Below are positions 1 to 5,172 of a stretch of DNA of 5,934 bases, in pieces. A program made the translations under genes and the position numbers. The DNA comes from an uncultured Eubacteriales bacterium (GTDB taxonomy: Bacteria > Bacillota > Clostridia > Christensenellales > QALW01), in NCBI GenBank assembly GCA_900552055.1, contig URYI01000121.1, positions 1-5,934 on the forward strand, read 5' to 3'. Position 1 is the stretch's first letter. Each line of letters begins with the position of its first letter. The notes beneath the pieces were generated by a model. That model searched no databases. It was given only the letters and a program-made list of their open reading frames with translations, and was not told where the DNA came from.

Positions 1-53
1 CTGGCCGGGCCGCAGGCCCGGCCGGCGGCCTTCAGGCCGCAAACGGCGCCGCC
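1..53. other. Cluster of GC-rich hairpins at the window edge
   Basis: Two perfect hairpins lie back to back: a 9-bp stem GGCCGGGCC (3-11) with GGCCCGGCC (15-23) around a 3-base loop, and a 6-bp stem GCGGCC (25-30) with GGCCGC (35-40) around TTCA. An 8-base palindrome CGGCGCCG follows at 44-51. The composition is far more GC-rich than the AT-rich spacer after it. No T-run directly follows either stem, so a standard intrinsic terminator is not shown. A transcription end of a gene lying left of the window, or an intergenic palindromic repeat, are both possible. Confidence 0.4.
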
Positions 54-239
54 CCCCTTGCTATACTCTTGGGCGCTTTTCATCCATTTTATGTCTATAT
101 TACAACTAAATTAAATAATCAAAGGTATTTTACCCATTAACCAAGCTGATATCAGAAACCTGCCGCGTCAAAAATAGAAAATATACTGCTCCAATTCGCC
201 GTAATTTCTGTAAAATCAAAATTGTGGATAATTTTTTTA
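54..239. other. AT-rich spacer upstream of the GH-like gene
   Basis: No credible gene is seen here: there are no long reading frames with recognisable protein features on either strand. The only local structure is a 10-base perfect palindrome CTGATATCAG at 146-155, roughly 100 bases upstream of the promoter -35 box. It could be a distal regulator site or chance. A weak pairing GCGCC (46-50) with GGCGC (72-76) followed by TTTT (77-80) could add terminator function for a gene to the left, but its 21-base loop makes this doubtful. Confidence 0.5.
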
Positions 240-254
240 TGCAAACCATTTACA
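240..254. promoter_or_regulatory. Operator-like palindrome overlapping the -35 box
   Basis: The 15 bases TGCAAACCATTTACA form an imperfect palindrome: TGCAAA and TTTACA match in 5 of 6 positions around a CCA centre. It covers the whole -35 hexamer of the promoter that follows. LacI-family operators are typically palindromes of the TG..AA..TT..CA kind, so the site has the right look and place for repression by the LacI-type regulator encoded at 2213-3271. That link is inference. The spacing is one base longer than a standard 14-bp LacI/CcpA-type site and the central CG is missing. Confidence 0.4.
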
Positions 255-277
255 TTTAAGCCCGTAATATTTATAAT
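249..277 (+). promoter_or_regulatory. Sigma-70-type promoter of the GH-like gene
   Basis: The -35 box TTTACA (249-254, 5 of 6 consensus) and -10 box TATAAT (272-277, perfect) are separated by exactly 17 bases. Transcription would start near 284, giving a leader of about 50 bases before the ATG at 334. The leader begins with an 8-base palindrome GAGGCCTC (290-297), which is also within ggcc-tcaa-ggcc, a possible small hairpin or regulator site. Fit to consensus is very good, and placement before a gene supports it. Confidence 0.8.
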
Positions 278-333
278 ACATTCTGATAAGAGGCCTCAAG
301 GCCAAATATGAATATTGAAAGTGAGTATTTATT

Positions 334-2016
334 ATGGAAGACACATTAAAGCTGGTAGGTGTAGACCAATTCGGCCGCACAGTAGAATCGGTTGAAGGAT
401 ATACCGACAAAAAAGTAGGTATGTTCTTCTGGCTTTGGATAGGCCAGCCGCTGGCCTCAGGCGCATATGACGCCACTGCCATAACTAAAATGGATAACGG
501 ACGCGAAATCCTTTATTTCCAGGACAACAAAGAAATAAGCCCTTCGGGCCAGGCGCATTTCTGGGGCAAGCCGCTCTGGGGCTATTATAATTCAGCAGAC
601 GAATGGGTGCTTTCCAAACAGCTGGAAATGCTGGAAAGCGCGGGTATAGATTTCCTGCTGTTTGACGCTACAAATGAAGTAACATATCCGGCCGTATATC
701 AGCGCCTCATGAAAATTGTGCAGCAGCGCGTTGAAGCAGGTTTTAATCCTCCAAGAGTGGGTTTCTATACTCACACTCATTCAATAAAAACCACACGAGT
801 ATTATATAACGAGCTGTACAGCAAAAATTTATATCCGGACAGCTGGTACAGGGTAGACGGTAAACCCTTTATAGTTGCTTTTACTTCGCCTGAAGCAGAT
901 ATAGATGCGGAAGAAATCACCGTGCGCCGCCGCACCGGCTACGACCCCGGCCCATTAGAACCTGAAATAAGAGATTTCTTTTATTTCCGTACTCCCCAAT
1001 GGCCCTGCTCCCCTTATAAAGAGGACGGCTTTGCCTGGGTGGAATGGACATTCCCCCAGCCAGTACACGGAGATATGATTAACGTAACGGTAGCAAGTCA
1101 CCCAAACGTCCCCATGAGCTTCAGCCATACTCGCGGCCTGCTCAATTTCGGACGGGGCTACGATCCGGACACCCAGACCAATATAAGGGAGGACTGCGAA
1201 AAAGGCACCTTCTTCCAGAGGGAATGGGACGTTGCTCTGGCTTCGGACGTCAAGACGGTATTTGTAGGCGGCTGGAACGAATGGATAGCCTATAAGCAGC
1301 TTTATGACGGAGAATATATGCTCTGCGATGCGGCAGACCTTGAATATTCCAGAGACATAGAACCTATGGAGGGTGGTTATGAGGACGCCTTCTATCTGCA
1401 GCTTATACGCAATGTCCGGGCATTTAAGGGCATTAAAGGGGATTCACGCCCTGCCCGCCGCAATATAGATATAAACAGCGCAGACCCCGCTCAATGGGAG
1501 GGCAGCGAACAATACAATAAAATAGGGCCGGAAATTGAGCGCAATAGTACCGGCTGCTGCGCCCAGATAGTTTATCAGCAGCCTGCACCTCTTAACTGCA
1601 TTAAAAAGGTAAATGTTGCGGACGACGGCAAAAAGGCATATTTCCGAATCGAGACCCAATACGCGCTTAAGGATTCGGATAAAGGCTTTATGAACGTATA
1701 TCTGGGCACGGGTACCCCCAGCGAAAAAGGATTCTACAGCTATTCCCATGTAATCCGCCCGATAGACGGAAAATTCATGCTCTGCACTCTGGACGCAAAC
1801 AACTGCGAAACACCCATAGCTGAAGCAGAAGCCGCCCGGAGCGGAAACGTGCTGAATCTCTCCATATCCCTCAGCGAGCTGGGAAATGATTTTGACCGCA
1901 TTTACTTTAAGGTGTGGGACTGCCCCGGCCTAAGCAAGGATATTATGGACAGCTACTTAAAAGGAAGCGCCCTGCCAATGGGCCGCTTAAGCTGTGAATA
2001 CAAGCTGAGCAAATAA
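334..2016 (+). CDS. GH99/WbsX-like (beta/alpha) barrel protein, putative glycoside hydrolase
   Basis: This 560-residue protein is probably a carbohydrate-active enzyme. The N-terminal two thirds (about 25-365) reads as a TIM-barrel like GH71/GH99 and WbsX-type proteins: GKPLWGYYNSADEWV (78-92), then a helix and strand ending LLFDATN (108-114), a GFYTHTHS strand (143-150), and GGWNEW (312-317), a late-strand motif shared with GH99/WbsX-like families. Residues from about 377 form a separate beta-rich domain (KAYFRIETQYAL, FMNVYLG, RIYFKVWDCPG) resembling a CBM9/DOMON-like sandwich. There is no signal peptide or membrane segment, so it should be cytoplasmic. An in-frame TGA at 322-324 fixes the start at the ATG of 334; the ribosome site is weak (GTGAG, 8 bases away). 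Two TAA codons end it. Family placement is from motif memory only: D111, E115, E316 are plausible acidic residues, but catalytic identity and substrate are unknown. Confidence 0.7.
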   Translation: MEDTLKLVGVDQFGRTVESVEGYTDKKVGMFFWLWIGQPLASGAYDATAITKMDNGREILYFQDNKEISPSGQAHFWGKPLWGYYNSADEWVLSKQLEMLESAGIDFLLFDATNEVTYPAVYQRLMKIVQQRVEAGFNPPRVGFYTHTHSIKTTRVLYNELYSKNLYPDSWYRVDGKPFIVAFTSPEADIDAEEITVRRRTGYDPGPLEPEIRDFFYFRTPQWPCSPYKEDGFAWVEWTFPQPVHGDMINVTVASHPNVPMSFSHTRGLLNFGRGYDPDTQTNIREDCEKGTFFQREWDVALASDVKTVFVGGWNEWIAYKQLYDGEYMLCDAADLEYSRDIEPMEGGYEDAFYLQLIRNVRAFKGIKGDSRPARRNIDINSADPAQWEGSEQYNKIGPEIERNSTGCCAQIVYQQPAPLNCIKKVNVADDGKKAYFRIETQYALKDSDKGFMNVYLGTGTPSEKGFYSYSHVIRPIDGKFMLCTLDANNCETPIAEAEAARSGNVLNLSISLSELGNDFDRIYFKVWDCPGLSKDIMDSYLKGSALPMGRLSCEYKLSK

Positions 2017-2073
2017 TAAGTTTTGACAACGCATAAAACCGCATACTTTGATTCAATTAAAACCTTTATGTAA

Positions 2074-2113
2074 ATTGACTCCGGGCGGCCTCTTAGGGGC
2101 GCCCGGAGTCAAT
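2074..2113. terminator. Strong hairpin, likely bidirectional terminator
   Basis: A 13-bp perfect stem pairs ATTGACTCCGGGC (2074-2086) with GCCCGGAGTCAAT (2101-2113), extended by a G-C pair at 2087/2100, with a 12-base loop. It lies 58 bases after the GH-like stop and 100 bases past the stop of the converging LacI-type gene, where a shared terminator is expected. The right side continues AATTTATTTATA, T-rich but interrupted; the left side read on the minus strand is also only moderately T-rich. The hairpin is certain, its terminator role inferred. Confidence 0.7.
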
Positions 2114-2212
2114 AATTTATTTATACCAGGCATATCTCCGGAACCACGCGGCAAAGCGGAAATATACAGGCATTTCAGAAAAGCACATCACGCTTTAAAG
2201 CTCAGCTTGGCC

Positions 2213-3271
2213 CTAGATGTCCATAACCTGAACAGGAGTGGAATTAAAATACATACTTTTAACTCCTCTATCCTCCAAAAATGCAGAAGCCAGCTCCTTA
2301 ACGGCGTAATAGCCCTGCATATATGCGTCCTGTGCAACATAAGCATAAATACGTCCTTGCGAATACCTTTTATCTGCAACCGAATGCTCGTGTCCCAGAC
2401 AAATAGTATTTATACACGGACTGCTCTCCGTTCGATTTAATTTTTCCGCAGCCATGCAGGCGAGATATAAAAAGCCGCTGCTTACATAAATACAGTCCAG
2501 CGGCTGCGCATGATAACAGCTTTTTATACGGCCTGCTAATTGAGCTGCAGCCAAATTATTATCAAGGTTCAAAGCCATTTTCTTTATTTCAGCTTCGGGA
2601 TTTACCGCCAGAGCAGAATTTATAAAGCCCTGTACCCTTCGACCCAGCATAAATTTCTCCAGATTAGCCTCTGAGGTCAGCACGCATATTCTTTTCATTT
2701 CTGCAATTTTACGCGCGGCAAGATATGCGCACATTGCGCCCTCCTCAAAATGCTCCGGTCCAACATACGCCGCAAACGGTCCAAACTCAATATCCTCCTG
2801 CATATCGTTGAAAAATATCAATCTGCCCTGCGCGCACAAACTAAGCGTCAGCCGCTTCCAATCTACCGCGTGAACGGGATAGACAATATAACCGTTGCAG
2901 GAGGAAGTCAAAAGCAGCTCCATTAATCGGGCTACATCCTCATTATTATAGGCACAGGGATAATAATAAAAGCGCAGTCCAACCCCTTCGGCCGCCTCAG
3001 CGGCCGCCTTCATGCCAGCAGCGGCCTTATCCCAAAAATATAACGGATATTTAGGGATAAGCACGCCTATTTTCAAAGCGCAATCTCCTCCGCTTCTTTT
3101 CCTGTCGCTTGAAAAATAGCCGTATTTACAGGCCAGCTTATATATGAGCTCTCTTTTCTGAGAAGAAAAAGCGGCACCTCCGTTAAGAATTTTATATACG
3201 CCCGAAACACTCAATCCTGCTTCCTCTGAAATTTTCCGCACGCCCTCGCAGCCGCCGTTGCGCATGCTCAT
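2213..3271 (-). CDS. LacI-family transcriptional regulator
   Basis: A 352-residue DNA-binding repressor or activator of the LacI/GalR type. Residues 10-31 are the classical helix-turn-helix (GVRKISEEAGLSVSGVYKILNG), followed by the third helix SSQKRELIYKLACKYGY (36-52). From about 66 comes the periplasmic-binding-protein-like effector domain, opening LKIGVLIPKYPLYFWDKAAAGM, with second-lobe motifs AYLAARKIAEMKRICVLTS and YVAQDAYMQGYYAVKEL. The linker (SSDRKRSGGDC) lacks the usual hinge-helix pattern with a minor-groove leucine. The start at 3271 is chosen because AAAGGA lies 9 bases upstream and the HTH then begins about 10 residues in. A longer TTG-started frame from 3331 would overlap the gene's own promoter. 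The gene converges on the GH-like gene and lies downstream of the oxidoreductase-like gene, so it is the natural candidate regulator of this locus. The inducer, probably a sugar, is not identifiable. Confidence 0.9.
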   Translation of the reverse strand: MSMRNGGCEGVRKISEEAGLSVSGVYKILNGGAAFSSQKRELIYKLACKYGYFSSDRKRSGGDCALKIGVLIPKYPLYFWDKAAAGMKAAAEAAEGVGLRFYYYPCAYNNEDVARLMELLLTSSCNGYIVYPVHAVDWKRLTLSLCAQGRLIFFNDMQEDIEFGPFAAYVGPEHFEEGAMCAYLAARKIAEMKRICVLTSEANLEKFMLGRRVQGFINSALAVNPEAEIKKMALNLDNNLAAAQLAGRIKSCYHAQPLDCIYVSSGFLYLACMAAEKLNRTESSPCINTICLGHEHSVADKRYSQGRIYAYVAQDAYMQGYYAVKELASAFLEDRGVKSMYFNSTPVQVMDI

Positions 3272-3280
3272 ATGAAGCTT

Positions 3281-3286
3281 TCCTTT
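3281..3286 (-). promoter_or_regulatory. Shine-Dalgarno site that decides the LacI-type start
   Basis: Read on the minus strand the bases are AAAGGA, ending 9 bases before the ATG at 3271. The upstream in-frame ATG at 3289 and TTG at 3331 have no well-placed ribosome site, so 3271 is preferred. Confidence 0.65.
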
Positions 3287-3301
3287 CATGAATAAATCAT
3301 T

Positions 3302-3331
3302 ATTATACTTATTCGCTCTTTTAAAAGACAA
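3302..3331 (-). promoter_or_regulatory. Promoter of the LacI-type gene
   Basis: On the minus strand TTGTCT (3331-3326, 4 of 6 consensus) is followed after 18 bases by a perfect TATAAT (3307-3302). Transcription would start near 3295, about 24 bases before the ATG at 3271. This placement makes translation from the TTG at 3331 impossible for this transcript and shows that the regulator can be expressed independently of the gene upstream of it. Confidence 0.7.
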
Positions 3332-3438
3332 TCCTGTCTGTCATCGCCAAAATTAAAAGCCCGTCTGCATTCCGAAGCCCTTTGCCGGGGACGTTCATAA
3401 GCTCTTTTGGATAAAGCCGGGAAGTGCCAGGGGCGGGG

Positions 3439-3506
3439 GCGGAGGAGGAAAGGCAGGCGCGGCAAAAGGGATTTTACCTTTTGCCGCGCCTGCCTTCAGC
3501 CTCCGC
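3439..3506 (-). terminator. Long hairpin downstream of the Gfo/Idh-type gene
   Basis: A perfect 20-bp stem pairs 3450-3469 with 3477-3496 around a 7-base loop. After a short internal loop (3446-3449 against 3497-3499) a further 7 bp pair GCGGAGG (3439-3445) with CCTCCGC (3500-3506). It begins 13 bases after the stop of the minus-strand gene ending at 3519, so it most likely ends that transcript before the LacI-type promoter. The sequence after the inner stem on the minus strand is TTTCCTCC, a poor U-tract, so it may serve as a 3'-end stabiliser rather than a textbook intrinsic terminator. The stretch 3332-3438 holds nothing else that I recognise. Confidence 0.6.
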
Positions 3507-3518
3507 ATCTCTTTATCG

Positions 3519-4730
3519 TTAAAGCTGCATCTTATACTTATTATGCTTTAAATCATATGTGCTTGAAGGCAATGTCTTGGACATGTTTTTGTCTGGAAAA
3601 GGCGTTAAATCATCATATCTCCATTTTTCCCGGTCTGTCGGCTTTGAAAAATCAGGAATATCAAACAATGCGCCCATTTTAAGGCAGCTTCTCCAGCCTA
3701 ATATGCCCGCGGCCGACATAACCGCCGCTTTATATACGTCAAAATAAGGCTGAATATCCCTGTTTAGATATTCCCCGAAATAATACAGCACCCAATAATC
3801 GCTGCCGCCGTGTCCCGTGCTTTCCGCCCGCTCATTGTTAAATGGCCAGTCCGGTATATATATTCTTGACGCTTGGGTATTTTCAGGCACGCACCAATTA
3901 TTGTATCCATACATTACCCGCGCTTCGTCAAAACGTACTGTTTCCATTCCGCCGTTCCGGCATGCGAGCCTGTACCAGTTACCATGAGGACCAAATGCAG
4001 CGCAGCCGGTAATTCGGAATATTGCGCCGCCGTCCGTTTCGCAGAGCATAATAGCGGCAGGATCATTCTGCCGGGTTTTCCCAGAGGCTATATCATCCTC
4101 CCTGTCATTTGCTATAACCCTTGCGTTTATATTTATCGGCGACTGCCCCGTCGCGTACATTAACGGACCAAGCGAATGAGTAAGATAATATGTAGCGGGC
4201 ATAAATCTTCTCCAATGGCGTTCTCCCGGGGAAAGCGCCCACCCCTCTTCGTCTGAAACCGGATGTACATACTCTCCTTCGGCATACATAACCTTTCCAA
4301 ATGTACCGCCTGTATAAAGCCTCCTTAATTCCTGCACGCCTCTCATATAAGGATAGTTTTCAGACAGCATATATTTAACTCCCGTCCTTTGCGCCGCTTC
4401 TACCAATTCTACGCATTCCTGCATAGTTCCGCCCGCCGTAGTTTCGCTTAACACAGCGATGCCCCTTTCCATAGCTTTAACGGCATAGGAGGCATGCTCA
4501 TGAAAATAATTGCAAAGCACAACCCCATCCATATCTGTTTCTTCTATAAATTCATCAAAATCGGTATAATATTTTATTTTGTTTCCAAAATCCTTTTTCA
4601 AATTATCCAGCACACGGTTATCCTTATCGCATACCGCGACCGCTTCCATATTGTCTATTGCCGAAAGGCCCTTTATATAATAGCTTCCTCTGCCTGCTCC
4701 GAAAAAACCTATTTTTTTAGCCCTTAACAT
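3519..4730 (-). CDS. Gfo/Idh/MocA-family protein, GH109-like
   Basis: A 403-residue NAD(P)-binding protein. The N-terminal Rossmann fold shows KIGFFGAGRGSYY (6-18) with the GxGxxx dinucleotide loop and an acidic residue after strand 2 (D35, in VAVCDK). The next landmark, LCNYFHEHASYAVKAMERG (72-90), is typical of the family. Where most members have EKP with a catalytic lysine, this one has SETTA (95-99), so that lysine is absent. ENYPYMR (124-130), YAEGEYVH (149-156) and HWRRFMPATYYLTHSLGPL (172-190) recall GH109 alpha-N-acetylgalactosaminidases and related uncharacterised Bacillota proteins, where redox chemistry on bound NAD can drive glycoside cleavage. A glycosidase or a dehydrogenase/isomerase role are both open. 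It has no signal peptide. The start at 4730 is set by AGGAGG 9 bases upstream; a longer TTG-started frame from 4769 is less likely. It is divergent from the transporter gene, and upstream of the regulator on the same strand. Confidence 0.85.
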   Translation of the reverse strand: MLRAKKIGFFGAGRGSYYIKGLSAIDNMEAVAVCDKDNRVLDNLKKDFGNKIKYYTDFDEFIEETDMDGVVLCNYFHEHASYAVKAMERGIAVLSETTAGGTMQECVELVEAAQRTGVKYMLSENYPYMRGVQELRRLYTGGTFGKVMYAEGEYVHPVSDEEGWALSPGERHWRRFMPATYYLTHSLGPLMYATGQSPININARVIANDREDDIASGKTRQNDPAAIMLCETDGGAIFRITGCAAFGPHGNWYRLACRNGGMETVRFDEARVMYGYNNWCVPENTQASRIYIPDWPFNNERAESTGHGGSDYWVLYYFGEYLNRDIQPYFDVYKAAVMSAAGILGWRSCLKMGALFDIPDFSKPTDREKWRYDDLTPFPDKNMSKTLPSSTYDLKHNKYKMQL

Positions 4731-4739
4731 AAAACGCTT

Positions 4740-4745
4740 CCTCCT
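4740..4745 (-). promoter_or_regulatory. Shine-Dalgarno site that decides the Gfo/Idh-type start
   Basis: Minus-strand AGGAGG, a full match to the core anti-16S complement, lies 9 bases before the ATG at 4730. It rules in favour of this start over the in-frame TTG at 4769, which would place the site inside the coding sequence. Confidence 0.85.
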
Positions 4746-4768
4746 GTAATTTCTAATTTTATATAACA

Positions 4769-4797
4769 ATAATATTGCCTATTAAACTGCAATACAA
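4769..4797 (-). promoter_or_regulatory. Possible promoter of the Gfo/Idh-type gene
   Basis: On the minus strand TTGTAT (4797-4792, 3 of 6) and TATTAT (4774-4769, 5 of 6) are separated by 17 bases, giving a start near 4762 and a leader of about 32 bases. The -35 box is poor, as in promoters needing an activator, and the surroundings are so AT-rich that other assignments are possible. Confidence 0.4.
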
Positions 4798-4810
4798 TAT
4801 ACAAACTGCA
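4784..4810. repeat. Direct repeat pair AAACTGCA flanking the -35 box
   Basis: AAACTGCA occurs at 4784-4791 and again at 4803-4810, 19 bases apart, close to two helical turns. One copy is in the promoter spacer and one just upstream of the -35 box of the Gfo/Idh-type gene. An inverted pair AATACAA (4791-4797) and TTGTATT (4830-4836) overlaps the same stretch. Either could be a regulator site; chance in AT-rich DNA is not excluded. Confidence 0.4.
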
Positions 4811-4845
4811 TAAAAAAACTAACATATTTTTGTATTGTAATATCA

Positions 4846-4874
4846 TTGACCTGCAAATATGCCCCTGCTATAAT
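4846..4874 (+). promoter_or_regulatory. Strong sigma-70-type promoter toward the transporter
   Basis: TTGACC (4846-4851, 5 of 6) and TATAAT (4869-4874, perfect) are separated by exactly 17 bases. Transcription would start near 4881, just 7 bases before the left end of the inverted-repeat element. The promoter therefore lies outside the element and would transcribe it in full before reaching the transporter gene. Confidence 0.8.
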
Positions 4875-4887
4875 ATCCTGAAAATAT

Positions 4888-5153
4888 TACCCTAAATTGA
4901 CAAGGTCATATACGGTCGGGACAGGGCTCTTTGAGTGTCCTGCTGTGTTGTTTTTCCCTACGTGTACATCTAGTGCACGTCGTTCAAGCGCCTTGCAGGC
5001 TACGTAAACGGCCGCTTTCTGACTCTTCCGCCTCCAGCAGGTTTGATTTCGGCATTTTGAAGGAAGCGGAATGAGGCGTACTAAACGTACACCGATGTAC
5101 ACCCATTAACGATGACGCAGAAAATGCACGTATCCCCTTGTCAATTTAGGGTA
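4888..5153. mobile_element. 266-bp element with 18-bp perfect inverted ends (MITE-like or structured RNA)
   Basis: The ends TACCCTAAATTGACAAGG (4888-4905) and its exact reverse complement (5136-5153) bound the element. If TA is the duplicated target, the inverted ends are 16 bp, as in elements mobilised by IS630/Tc1-type transposases that target TA. It has no credible gene: a minus-strand frame of 71 codons (4887-5102) shows no protein features. The interior is rich in helices: 4910-4914 with 5129-5133; hairpin 4919-4940; 4962-4970 with 5094-5102 (9 bp perfect); hairpin 4990-5000 within CGTT/AACG (4981-4984, 5007-5010); and 5029-5034 with 5073-5078. These nest without conflict into one closed multibranch fold. 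An alternative local hairpin 4961-4979 competes with the 9-bp helix. I do not recognise it as a named RNA class. Whether it is mobile DNA or a functional RNA is undecided. Confidence 0.65.
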
Positions 5154-5160
5154 TAAATAC

Positions 5161-5165
5161 CGGAG
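5161..5165 (+). promoter_or_regulatory. Ribosome binding site of the transporter gene
   Basis: CGGAG ends 7 bases before the ATG at 5173 and begins 8 bases after the right end of the inverted-repeat element, so the site is not sequestered in the element's terminal helix but is close to it. Confidence 0.7.
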
Positions 5166-5172
5166 TTAAAAT

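Noticed and set aside
2023..2050. Perfect TTGACA just after the GH-like stop codon
   Set aside because: No acceptable -10 box lies 16-18 bases downstream and no gene follows on the plus strand.
2071..2079. TAAATTGAC shared between the 2074 hairpin and the ends of the 266-bp element
   Set aside because: Only nine bases match and the right arm of the 2074 hairpin does not continue the match. This is not enough to claim common origin.
2048..2440. Plus-strand open frame of 130 codons
   Set aside because: It runs through the terminator hairpin and then antisense to the well-supported LacI-type gene. It has no ribosome site and no recognisable protein features.
3407..3747. Plus-strand open frames over the long hairpin and the 3' end of the Gfo/Idh-type gene
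   Set aside because: They are antisense shadows and palindrome-derived frames without ribosome sites or protein features.
5019..5080. GAAGGAAGCGG segment reminiscent of the signal recognition particle RNA GGAA-tetraloop motif
   Set aside because: The partner strand and the closed tetraloop hairpin needed for the SRP helix 8 domain are absent. The match is a short coincidence.
4887..5102. Minus-strand open frame of 71 codons inside the inverted-repeat element
   Set aside because: It ends within the terminal inverted repeat, shows no domain, and is explained by the element's structured sequence. It is probably a chance frame.
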